Positions 36,107-44,440 of a stretch of 64,000 nt of DNA are shown piece after piece. How positions within the stretch are numbered: position 1 is the stretch's first letter; each line of letters opens with the position of its first letter. Position numbers and translations under genes: made by a program. The stretch is from Bacteroidota bacterium (lineage in GTDB: Bacteria > Bacteroidota > Rhodothermia > Balneolales > HLUCCA01): positions 124,001-188,000 of the forward strand of contig JAFIEZ010000010.1 of the NCBI GenBank assembly GCA_020832235.1. The letters run 5' to 3'. The notes below the pieces were generated by a model. The model had not been told where the DNA came from. It did not search any database and saw only the letters and a list, made by a program, of their open reading frames with translations.

Positions 36107-37159
36107 ATGAGCAAGGCAGCATTTACACCGGTATCCGATTTATCTCGAAATAAAGTAATTAAACATATCCAGGCGATCGTATCCAAATCTGAACCCGATA
36201 TGGCACATATCGTGCGGGGAATCGGTGACGACTGTGCCGTAATCAGAGTAGATGGTCAGACTTACCTGAGACTTTCAACTTCAGAGACCTATGTGGAGGG
36301 CGTTGACTTTGACCTTACCTATGCCCCACTTCAACATGTGGGCTATAAGTTGGTTTCTGCAGCCTTAAGCGATATCTACGCAATGAATGGACAGCCCGAA
36401 AGCATGCTTGTTAACATTGCACTTCCGAATAAAATATCTACGGAAATGATCAATCTCCTTTTTGAAGGTATAGGGAAGGCTGCAAAAGTGTATAGCTGCC
36501 CGATGGTTGGAGGTGATATTACCGCATCTTCTTCGGGACTCGTAGTGAGTATTTCTGTAAATGGTGTGGTACATGAAGATGCAGTAACATATAGGTCTGG
36601 CGCGGCCGTGAATGATGCCTTATGTGTCACAGGTGATTTGGGTGGAGCATTTGCCGGGTTAAAAATTTTGCTTAGAGAAAAAAGATATTGGCTTGATAAT
36701 GGGGCAGAAACGAATTTTCAACCCGACTTATCTGACTACGAGTATGTGGTTCGCCGGCAGTTGGTACCTGAATCCCGAAATGATATTATCACTGCTTTTG
36801 CTGAACTTAACATAGTACCCACTGCAATGATCGATATCAGTAAGAATCTGCTTCAAGATACGATGCAGCTCATTAATGCTTCTGGAGTTGGCGTTAAACT
36901 CTACAGTGGTGCTATTCCTATTGCATTGGAAACCCGAGCTGTAGCTGATGAGTTTGAAGAAGATGTAGATCAATACGCGTTACAGGGCGGTGAAGACTAT
37001 GAACTCTTGTTTACAATGCCCGAAAAAGACGTAAATATACTGGTAGAACACTTCAAAGATGTTGTGGTTATTGGTAAGATTTTACCCAAAAGTAAAGGGA
37101 TGCAAATGCAGACAGGAAGTGGAGATACGATGCATTTTGACACATCACAAATGGAATGA
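36107..37159 (+). CDS. thiL: ThiL-like protein (thiamine-monophosphate kinase family) with altered active site
   Basis: A 350-residue member of the AIRS/ThiL kinase superfamily. ThiL phosphorylates thiamine phosphate to thiamine diphosphate. Family features present are GIGDDCAVI near residue 41, VEGVDFDLTYAPLQHVGYK, LSDIYAMNG, VGGDITASSSG and LQGGEDYELLFTMP. Two metal/ATP-binding aspartates look lost: the family STD(T/M)LVEG reads STSETYVEG, and DISDGLxSD reads DISKNLLQD. The gene is not broken, so either the chemistry is altered or this is a non-catalytic paralogue. It starts 74 bases after the exbD gene behind a terminator and precedes ftsH by 97 bases. No other thiamine genes are present. 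Confidence 0.8.
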   Translation: MSKAAFTPVSDLSRNKVIKHIQAIVSKSEPDMAHIVRGIGDDCAVIRVDGQTYLRLSTSETYVEGVDFDLTYAPLQHVGYKLVSAALSDIYAMNGQPESMLVNIALPNKISTEMINLLFEGIGKAAKVYSCPMVGGDITASSSGLVVSISVNGVVHEDAVTYRSGAAVNDALCVTGDLGGAFAGLKILLREKRYWLDNGAETNFQPDLSDYEYVVRRQLVPESRNDIITAFAELNIVPTAMIDISKNLLQDTMQLINASGVGVKLYSGAIPIALETRAVADEFEEDVDQYALQGGEDYELLFTMPEKDVNILVEHFKDVVVIGKILPKSKGMQMQTGSGDTMHFDTSQME

Positions 37160-37256
37160 GTTCACTATTTTTACCGTTCATTGTTTAGAGAAAATTTTAA
37201 TTAACAATCTATTCAGAAATCGTATCTGACACGACTGAATATCAAACCTTCCCTCA

Positions 37257-39443
37257 ATGTCTAAAGACACCCCAAAAAAAGAAAATAACCCTCAGGCTCC
37301 AGGAAAAGGCCCACGTGTATCTATTTGGATTTACCTTGCCATCCTTCTGATATTATTATCTATACATTCACTTTTCTCTATCCCTGATTCGGCCGACCGA
37401 ATAGAGTATTCTACTTTTTTAAATCATGTGCGCAGCGGGCATGTTGAAGAAGTAACCGTAGTAAATGGTGTTGAAATCAGAGGTAATTTCAAACAAAGTG
37501 CCGTAGAAAGCGGGCAGGTGAGTGTACCCGAGCGGCCGGCATCCAACTGGACAAATACACCTGCAGAGCCCATACTACGGTTCACAACCACGAAATTCGA
37601 GGGAGACGACATCCGTCCGATACTAGAAGAATTTGACGTAAAATATGACGCAAAAATTGAGGAAAACTGGTTTAGTGGGATTTTTACCTGGCTTCTTTTT
37701 CTCCTGGTGCTTGTAGCTTTCTGGATTTTCATATTTAGAAGGATGAATCCCGGACAGCAAGTTCTCAATATTGGCAAAAACAAGGCTATGCTGTATGATA
37801 AGTCCAGCGAGAACAAGGTTACGTTTAAAGATGTAGCCGGACTACAGGAAGCTAAAGAAGAAGTTGAAGAGGTTGTCGCTTTTCTGAAGAGTCCGGAAAA
37901 GTTCACAAAACTAGGTGGTAAAATTCCCAAAGGTGTACTGCTTGTAGGACCGCCGGGAACAGGGAAAACACTCATGGCCAAGGCTACCGCCGGTGAAGCT
38001 GATGTGCCGTTTTTCAGTCTAAGTGGCTCAGATTTTGTTGAAATGTTCGTTGGTGTAGGTGCAGCTCGTGTTCGAGATCTTTTCAAACAGGCTAAAGAAA
38101 AAGCACCCTGCATAATTTTCATCGATGAGATTGATGCCATTGGAAGGAGTCGTGGTAAAAATGCGACAACGGGGTCTAACGACGAACGGGAGAACACCTT
38201 AAACCAGCTGCTGGCTGAAATGGATGGTTTTGGCACTGAGAAGGGTGTTATTATGATGGCTGCTACCAACAGGCCAGATATTTTAGACTCGGCTTTGTTA
38301 CGTCCGGGGCGATTTGACAGACAAATACTGATTGACAAACCCGATTTGAACGGAAGGCTGGAAGTGCTGAACGTACACCTTCAAAAAATTAAAAAGTCGG
38401 ATGACCTGGATGTAAAACTCCTAGCAACACAGACCCCTGGTTTTGCCGGTGCAGAATTGGCAAACATGTGTAATGAGGCCGCACTTTTAGCCGCTCGAAG
38501 GAATAAAGAATTTGTTGAAATGATTGACTTTCAAGATGCCATTGAGCGTGTAGTAGCGGGTTTGGAGAAAAAAAATAAGATTATTAGTCCACGTGAACGA
38601 GAGATTGTTGCCTACCATGAATCGGGGCATGCAATTGTTGGCTGGTATCTTGAACATACTGATCCGGTAATGAAGGTAAGTATTGTTCCTCGTGGGTTAG
38701 CCGCTTTGGGCTACACCCTTCAAACCCCTCTGGAAGACCGTTTTCTGATGACCAGAGAAGAGCTTATGGATAAAATCTGCGCACTGTTGGGCGGTCGTGT
38801 AGCGGAAGACATAATTTTCGGTAAGGTATCAACCGGTGCTCAAAACGATCTTGAGCGAATTACCAACATGGCTTTCGCTATGGTTGCGGTGTACGGTATG
38901 AGTGAAGAGCTTGGGAATATTTCATACTACGACTCCGGTAATCCGGATGGTAGTTTCGGATTTAACAAGAAGTACTCAGAAAGTACGTCTCAACGAATAG
39001 ATGAAACCATCCGAAAGGTTATAGACGATTGCTACAAGCGCACAAAAGATCTTTTAACTGAACACCAGGATAAATTAGAGCAAATGGCTAAAACATTGCT
39101 GAAAAAGGAAATTCTGACTGGTGCTGATTTAATTGATATGCTTGGTGAACGTCCTTATGGTAATTATCCGATATCAAAAGAGGATGTTGATAAAATCAGA
39201 GAAATTCGTCAAACTGAAATTGAAGAGAAGGAGCGAATTGAGGCTGAGAAGAAGATTATTGCCGAAATCAGTTCAAATGATGAGGGCAATGTAAGTGTGT
39301 CTTTAGAATCGGATGGCGACGCCTCAACAGCAACCGATGAGACTAAAGATACCAATGATGCGCCAGAAAACAGCTCAGAGGATACTTCAGATAGGGAAAA
39401 TGAAGGAAAATCCAATGAGGACGAAAAAAAAACGAATAGTTAA
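37257..39443 (+). CDS. ftsH: ATP-dependent zinc metalloprotease FtsH
   Basis: A 728-residue membrane-anchored AAA+ protease that degrades misfolded and short-lived membrane proteins. One membrane helix lies at about residues 22-40 and a second near 142-160, flanking a small periplasmic domain. The AAA domain has Walker A VGPPGTGKTLMAKA near 230 and Walker B CIIFIDEIDAIGRSRGKN, with the second region of homology in MAATNRPDILDSALLRPGRFD. The zinc site is HESGH near residue 454. A long acidic, Asp/Glu/Ser/Thr-rich tail (TDETKDTNDAPENSSEDTSD) extends past the protease domain. folE2 follows 67 bases later. Confidence 0.97.
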   Translation: MSKDTPKKENNPQAPGKGPRVSIWIYLAILLILLSIHSLFSIPDSADRIEYSTFLNHVRSGHVEEVTVVNGVEIRGNFKQSAVESGQVSVPERPASNWTNTPAEPILRFTTTKFEGDDIRPILEEFDVKYDAKIEENWFSGIFTWLLFLLVLVAFWIFIFRRMNPGQQVLNIGKNKAMLYDKSSENKVTFKDVAGLQEAKEEVEEVVAFLKSPEKFTKLGGKIPKGVLLVGPPGTGKTLMAKATAGEADVPFFSLSGSDFVEMFVGVGAARVRDLFKQAKEKAPCIIFIDEIDAIGRSRGKNATTGSNDERENTLNQLLAEMDGFGTEKGVIMMAATNRPDILDSALLRPGRFDRQILIDKPDLNGRLEVLNVHLQKIKKSDDLDVKLLATQTPGFAGAELANMCNEAALLAARRNKEFVEMIDFQDAIERVVAGLEKKNKIISPREREIVAYHESGHAIVGWYLEHTDPVMKVSIVPRGLAALGYTLQTPLEDRFLMTREELMDKICALLGGRVAEDIIFGKVSTGAQNDLERITNMAFAMVAVYGMSEELGNISYYDSGNPDGSFGFNKKYSESTSQRIDETIRKVIDDCYKRTKDLLTEHQDKLEQMAKTLLKKEILTGADLIDMLGERPYGNYPISKEDVDKIREIRQTEIEEKERIEAEKKIIAEISSNDEGNVSVSLESDGDASTATDETKDTNDAPENSSEDTSDRENEGKSNEDEKKTNS

Positions 39444-39510
39444 TGAATGTTTTTGGTCAACAGGCAGTTATTAGTTACTCACAATACGATTTCAAGAGCA
39501 ACTATACACT

Positions 39511-40410
39511 ATGATTACTACAAATCTGAAACGCATTTACGACCCAACATTCGTTGTTACACCAGAGTACAGAGCGTCACTGCCTGATCTGCAGAATGGA
39601 CCTGCGTCTTTAATCGAGGGAGAAAATGTACCAATACAACAGGTTGGTATCTCAAACTTTAAGCTTCCGCTTCGTTATCCTACACGGGAAGGAAAAGAGC
39701 TAACCCTCGAGACATCCGTTGACGGCTACGTTAGCTTAGACGCAGGTAAGAAGGGTATAAATATGAGCCGTATAATGCGCTCATTTTATAAGTTTCAGGA
39801 TGAGCTATTTCATCAGGATGTGCTGGAATATGTTCTTCATATGTATCGTGATGACCTCAAGGCAAAAGATGCATATGTTAATTTGAACATCAATTATCCT
39901 GTATTAACGAAGAGCTTGCGTAGTGATCTGGCGGGATATCAGTACTATACGGTAACCCACGAAGGTGTTATGAATGAGAAAGGTGTAATGAGGAGATTCA
40001 TGCACTTCGAATTTGTATATAGCTCGGCGTGCCCTTGCTCATACGAGCTTGCCGAACACGCACGCGAAACACGAGAAGTTGCTACCATACCACATAGCCA
40101 GCGAAGTGTAGCGTATATTACTGTTGAATTGAATGAAGCCATGTGGGTAGAAGACATGGTAGATTTGTGCAGAGATGCTGTAAAAACAGAGACACAGGTC
40201 ATGGTAAAACGTGAAGATGAGCAGGCGTTTGCCGAACTAAACGGAGCATATCAGAAGTTCGTAGAAGACGCTGCGAGGTTGTTCTCTTTGAAACTGAACG
40301 GCCACTCAGCTGTAAAAGACTTCGTCGTACGATGTGTGCATATGGAAAGCCTGCACAGCCACGATGCCGTTTCGCGAATTTGCAAGGGAGTCCCTGGCGG
40401 CTTGCGTTGA
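39511..40410 (+). CDS. folE2: GTP cyclohydrolase FolE2
   Basis: A 299-residue type IB GTP cyclohydrolase that makes dihydroneopterin triphosphate from GTP for folate or related pterins. The metal-binding cysteine region YSSACPCSYELAEHARE near residue 170 and HSQRSVAYITVEL, SLHSHDAVSRICKG at the C terminus are the FolE2 signatures. FolE2 tolerates various metals and, in many bacteria, replaces zinc-dependent FolE. No zinc-responsive operator was recognised upstream. It is convergent with kgd, with a perfect shared hairpin between them. Confidence 0.94.
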   Translation: MITTNLKRIYDPTFVVTPEYRASLPDLQNGPASLIEGENVPIQQVGISNFKLPLRYPTREGKELTLETSVDGYVSLDAGKKGINMSRIMRSFYKFQDELFHQDVLEYVLHMYRDDLKAKDAYVNLNINYPVLTKSLRSDLAGYQYYTVTHEGVMNEKGVMRRFMHFEFVYSSACPCSYELAEHARETREVATIPHSQRSVAYITVELNEAMWVEDMVDLCRDAVKTETQVMVKREDEQAFAELNGAYQKFVEDAARLFSLKLNGHSAVKDFVVRCVHMESLHSHDAVSRICKGVPGGLR

Positions 40411-40437
40411 GAGCATGATCAATCGCGTATGATAGTA

Positions 40438-40473
40438 TAAAGGGTTGCTTAACTAGTGTTAAGCAACCCTTTA
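40438..40473. terminator. Bidirectional terminator between folE2 and kgd
   Basis: AAAGGGTTGCTTAAC-TAGT-GTTAAGCAACCCTTT is a perfect 15-base inverted repeat with a four-base loop, flanked by A/T-rich sequence on both sides. It serves both convergent genes. Confidence 0.94.
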
Positions 40474-40500
40474 TCATTTTCAGCTCGTGTCTTAACTGCC

Positions 40501-43500
40501 TTATCTGTCTTTGGTCATCATAGCTCTGGTAACCAGACGTTCTTGTTCGGCAGCGTGTATTTTAGCGGAACCCGTAGCCGGAGAAGCAGCAGCAACCCGA
40601 CCCGCATAACTTATGGCCTGTTCACCATTGCTTTGCTCCATAAGGCGAGGCCATACGAACGACCATCCCCCCATATTTTTAGGCTCTTCCTGACACCAAA
40701 CAATATCTGTTACATGGTCGTATTGATCCATTACTTCCCGTATATCTGCATTCGGGAAAGGATAAAACTGTTCGAGGCGTACGATAGCAACATCATCAAT
40801 TTCTTCATCCTGCTTAAATTTCAACAGGTCGTAATACACCTTGCCTGAACAAAATACTACGCGCTTAACTGATTCTACATTATTTACGGTGTTATCATCA
40901 ACTACCGGCCTGAAAGATCCTTCAGCGAGTTCTTCTGCGTTAGACATGGCCATCGGGTGACGCAACAGACTTTTTGGAGTGGCAACAACCAGTGGTTTTT
41001 TCTTGTCTTGCAATGCTTGACGTCTAAGTAGATGAAAATACTGCGATGGAGTGGTACAGTTTACCACCTGCATGTTGTCTTCTGCACAAAGTTGCAAATA
41101 CCGTTCAAGTCTGCAAGAGGAGTGCTCCGGCCCCTGGCCTTCATAGCCGTGTGGGAGAAGCATTACAACAGAGGAAGTTTGACCCCACTTAGCATCACTG
41201 CTGGAAATGAATTGGTCAATAATGATCTGAGCACCGTTGCTGAAATCACCGAACTGAGCCTCCCAGATTACCAGTGAATCAGGACGCAGCGCACTATAAC
41301 CAAACTCAAACCCTAGTACAGCAAACTCGCTGAGATAGGAATTGTATACCATGTAGCGGCCTTGCTCATCCTGTATATTATTTAGTGGCACAAAGCGCTC
41401 TAAAGACTCAGTTCCATGAAGTACAGAATGGCGGTGAGAGAATGTCCCACGTTCAACATCCTGTCCAGAAAGACGGATATCCTTGCCTTCTGTGAGCAAC
41501 GTGCCAAACGCCAAAGCTTCTGCAAACCCCCACTCAATTTTTCGTTCGTTCTTTGCAACTACTTCGTTTCTTTTCGCCAGAATACGCAGCAGTTTAGGAT
41601 TAGCATCAAAGTCGGCTGGTACTGTATTCAGTCGTGTTGCAACATGCTGAAGCAACTCCATGTCAACGGTGGTATCAACAGGTGAAACGCGGTCTTCCTG
41701 CAGCGTATCTTTACGCTCAATATGCTCTTCTTTTATTTCAAAGGCTGGCTCTGACTTTGCATCGTTAAAGGCTTTTTCCAGGATAGCGTCAAATTCATCG
41801 AAGATGGCATCAACTTCTTCTCTGGACAGCTCTCCTTTGCGAATTAATTCACGACTGTATATTTCGCGCACCGATGGATGGTCATTAATCTCTTTGTACA
41901 ACCCAGGCTGCGTAAATGCGGGTTCATCTCCCTCATTATGGCCATGCTTTCTGTAACATACCAGATCAATAACAACGTCTTTACCGAACGTTTGACGATA
42001 ATCCAGAGCAATCTTGATTGCGTAGGCACAAGCTTCCGGATCGTCTCCGTTCACATGAAATACCGGTGCCAGAATCATTTTGGCCAAATCAGAAGCATAT
42101 TGTGTTGACCTGCCGTCTTTTGGCAAGGTGGTGAAGCCAATTTGATTATTGATAATGATGTGGATAGTACCGCCTGTTTTAAAGCCATCGAGCTGCGACA
42201 TATTCAGTGTTTCCGCAACAACTCCCTGACCGGCAAATGCAGCATCACCGTGAATCAGCAATGGAATTACAGAAAGCTTCTTATCTTCATCAAGCTGGTC
42301 CTGATAGGCTCTTGCAGCACCTTCAACAACAGGGTTTACGGCTTCAAGATGACTTGGATTAGGCAGCAGATCCAGCTTGATTTCATTACCGTCGGGTCCG
42401 ACATGTTTGCCGGTAGTCCCCAGGTGATATTTCACATCTCCGGATCCGTGAAAAGTAGATGGATCGATATTGCCATCGAATTCGGCAAATATTTTTGAGT
42501 AGGATTTGCCCAGGGTATTAACCAGAACATTCAGTCTGCCGCGATGCGCCATTCCAAAGAAAACTTCCTCCACACCATAGCTTCCTGCATGATTCAGCAT
42601 TACGTCTAGCATAGGTATTACAGATTCAGCACCTTCGAGAGAAAACCGCTTATGCCCGACGTATTTCTTATGCAAGAACTCTTCAAATGCCGAAGCATGA
42701 TTGAGTTTACGCAGAATACTTACTTTGTCTTCTTTATTAAAGCGAGGTGTATTGGTATTCGATTCCATCTGTTCCCGGAGCCACTCACGTTCCGGGGTAT
42801 TTTGAACGTATAAAAACTCGGCGCCAATTCTTCTGCAATACGTATCGCGCAATAAGCTTATAATCTCTCTGAGTGGGGCAATTTCTTTACCTCCTAGCCC
42901 ACCACAATAGAAATCTCTGTCTAAATCCCACATCGAAAGGCCGAAATACTCGAGTTCGAGTTCTTCGTTACGTTTTGCTGATTCACGCAGTGGATTCAGG
43001 TCGGCAATGCTGTGCCCGCGAGACCGGTATGCCTGTATCAACTGGATTACGGCAATAGCTTTTTTATTAGCTTCCAGACCGCTCTCTCCACCATTCAGGA
43101 ATCCGGCGTAATTATCGGTTCCATAGGCTATAGGTCTGAACGGCACTTCAAGGTCTGCAAATATCTGATCGTAGAAGTCTTCCTCTCCAATCAACAGAGA
43201 GTGTACTTTTGCAAGAAAACCGCCAGACTCAGCACCTTGAATAATTCGGTGATCGTAGGTGCAGGTCATGGTCATAACCTTGCTGATACCCAGGTGGTTG
43301 AGTACTTCCTGCGACATAGCCTGAAACTCAGCGGGATAGTTCATTGCTCCGGTGGCGATGATTGCTCCTTGTCCTCTCATGAGGCGTGGCATGGAAGACA
43401 CCGTACCGATGGTTCCAGGATTTGTAAGAGATATGGTGGTGTTTTCAAAATCGCTCATTTCGAGTTTCCCGCCGCGAGCTCTACTTATGAGATCGTCGAA

Positions 43501-44172
43501 CGTAGCAACAAACTCAGAAAAGGTCATTTGGTCGGCGGCCTTAATGTTGGGTACCATCAGAGATCTAGATCCGTTTCTGCCTGGCAAATCAATAGCAACC
43601 CCAAAGTTCACCTGACCTGGATCAACACTGTATGTTTTTCCATCACGCTCTTCGTAGAAGCAATTGATTGATGGGAATGATTTTAATGCCTGAATGATTG
43701 CCCAGCCAATAAGGTGGGTAAACGTGACTTTTTTGCCCGATCGTTGCTCAAGATATCGGTTCAGCAGCGTACGGTCTTCCCACAGCATTTTAACCGGTAT
43801 AACACGTAATGAGGTAGCCGTTGGGATTTCCAGGCTGATCTCCATATTCTCTGCAATTTTACTTGCAGCTCCCTTCAGCATATTTCGGGTACCACTCTGC
43901 TCGGGTTTTTCAGCTGTAGCTTTTTCCGGTTTGGCCGCCGGTTTACTGGAAGCTGCCGGGCTGGAATCGCTTTTTTTCGAAACCGACGAAACAGGCTTCT
44001 CTTCTTTTACTTCAGACTGTTTTTTAGCAGATGATGTGGGTTCCCCCGATTCCATTTCCTCGAAATATTGTCGCCAGTGATTTGGAACTGAATCGGGATC
44101 TTGCGTGAACTGGTTGTAAAGTTCTTCAACAAGAGCAGTATTCGGACCGAATATTTCTTCTAAATTTTTCAA
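40501..44172 (-). CDS. kgd: Fused 2-oxoglutarate dehydrogenase E2-E1 (Kgd/OdhA type)
   Basis: A 1223-residue TCA-cycle enzyme fusing an E2 succinyltransferase catalytic domain to a thiamine-diphosphate E1. Residues 1-45 are the E1 N-terminal arm (GPNTALVEELYNQF); 50-95 are a Pro/Ala/Lys/Ser-rich linker. The E2 core (about 100-330) ends in TMTCTYDHRIIQGAESGGFL, holding the catalytic His. The E1 part has MAHRGRLNVLVNTLGK, SHLEAVNPVVEG, IHGDAAFAGQGVVAETLNMS and HIIINNQIGFTT. There is no lipoyl domain, so acyl transfer must rely on another lipoylated E2, as in Actinobacteria. The start appears to be TTG at 44172. It is divergent from pepF across the largest gap in the window (268 bases). Confidence 0.95.
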   Translation of the reverse strand: MKNLEEIFGPNTALVEELYNQFTQDPDSVPNHWRQYFEEMESGEPTSSAKKQSEVKEEKPVSSVSKKSDSSPAASSKPAAKPEKATAEKPEQSGTRNMLKGAASKIAENMEISLEIPTATSLRVIPVKMLWEDRTLLNRYLEQRSGKKVTFTHLIGWAIIQALKSFPSINCFYEERDGKTYSVDPGQVNFGVAIDLPGRNGSRSLMVPNIKAADQMTFSEFVATFDDLISRARGGKLEMSDFENTTISLTNPGTIGTVSSMPRLMRGQGAIIATGAMNYPAEFQAMSQEVLNHLGISKVMTMTCTYDHRIIQGAESGGFLAKVHSLLIGEEDFYDQIFADLEVPFRPIAYGTDNYAGFLNGGESGLEANKKAIAVIQLIQAYRSRGHSIADLNPLRESAKRNEELELEYFGLSMWDLDRDFYCGGLGGKEIAPLREIISLLRDTYCRRIGAEFLYVQNTPEREWLREQMESNTNTPRFNKEDKVSILRKLNHASAFEEFLHKKYVGHKRFSLEGAESVIPMLDVMLNHAGSYGVEEVFFGMAHRGRLNVLVNTLGKSYSKIFAEFDGNIDPSTFHGSGDVKYHLGTTGKHVGPDGNEIKLDLLPNPSHLEAVNPVVEGAARAYQDQLDEDKKLSVIPLLIHGDAAFAGQGVVAETLNMSQLDGFKTGGTIHIIINNQIGFTTLPKDGRSTQYASDLAKMILAPVFHVNGDDPEACAYAIKIALDYRQTFGKDVVIDLVCYRKHGHNEGDEPAFTQPGLYKEINDHPSVREIYSRELIRKGELSREEVDAIFDEFDAILEKAFNDAKSEPAFEIKEEHIERKDTLQEDRVSPVDTTVDMELLQHVATRLNTVPADFDANPKLLRILAKRNEVVAKNERKIEWGFAEALAFGTLLTEGKDIRLSGQDVERGTFSHRHSVLHGTESLERFVPLNNIQDEQGRYMVYNSYLSEFAVLGFEFGYSALRPDSLVIWEAQFGDFSNGAQIIIDQFISSSDAKWGQTSSVVMLLPHGYEGQGPEHSSCRLERYLQLCAEDNMQVVNCTTPSQYFHLLRRQALQDKKKPLVVATPKSLLRHPMAMSNAEELAEGSFRPVVDDNTVNNVESVKRVVFCSGKVYYDLLKFKQDEEIDDVAIVRLEQFYPFPNADIREVMDQYDHVTDIVWCQEEPKNMGGWSFVWPRLMEQSNGEQAISYAGRVAAASPATGSAKIHAAEQERLVTRAMMTKDR

Positions 44173-44392
44173 CGTGTAGAGCTCTTAAGTGTTAATACAG
44201 TGATTCGTTATTTTGTTGTTGCACAACATGAAACCTGAACGAATACATATCTTTTTGTTGTGCCGTAAAATCAGACAATGACAAGCACTAAAGTTAGTCA
44301 TTATCATAATAAATCGCGACGATGAAAGTGGCAGGTATGGTCTGTTCATTTTCTATGTTCGTCGGGAAAATAAAGGCTATCCTGTTTCATAA

Positions 44393-44421
44393 TTGGTATA
44401 TTCCCGCTAAACATACTTTTC
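44393..44421 (+). promoter_or_regulatory. Possible pepF promoter (TTG-N18-TACTTTTC)
   Basis: TTG, 18 bases and TACTTTTC differ from TAnnTTTG only at the last base. It lies about 20 bases upstream of the pepF ATG, implying a very short leader. Confidence 0.32.
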
Positions 44422-44440
44422 ACAAAAACTCAGATAATTT

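Noticed and set aside
37424-38338. 304-codon ORF on the minus strand opposite ftsH
   Set aside because: Antisense shadow of ftsH; no recognisable domain, and the plus-strand frame contains intact AAA motifs.
43012-43671. 219-codon plus-strand ORF inside kgd
   Set aside because: Antisense shadow of the E2 catalytic region of kgd; no motif or plausible start signal.
44173-44440. Possible operator (TGTTG-CA-CAACA) in the kgd-pepF gap
   Set aside because: Five-base arms around a two-base spacer are expected by chance in a gap of this size; no second copy with the same spacing was found.
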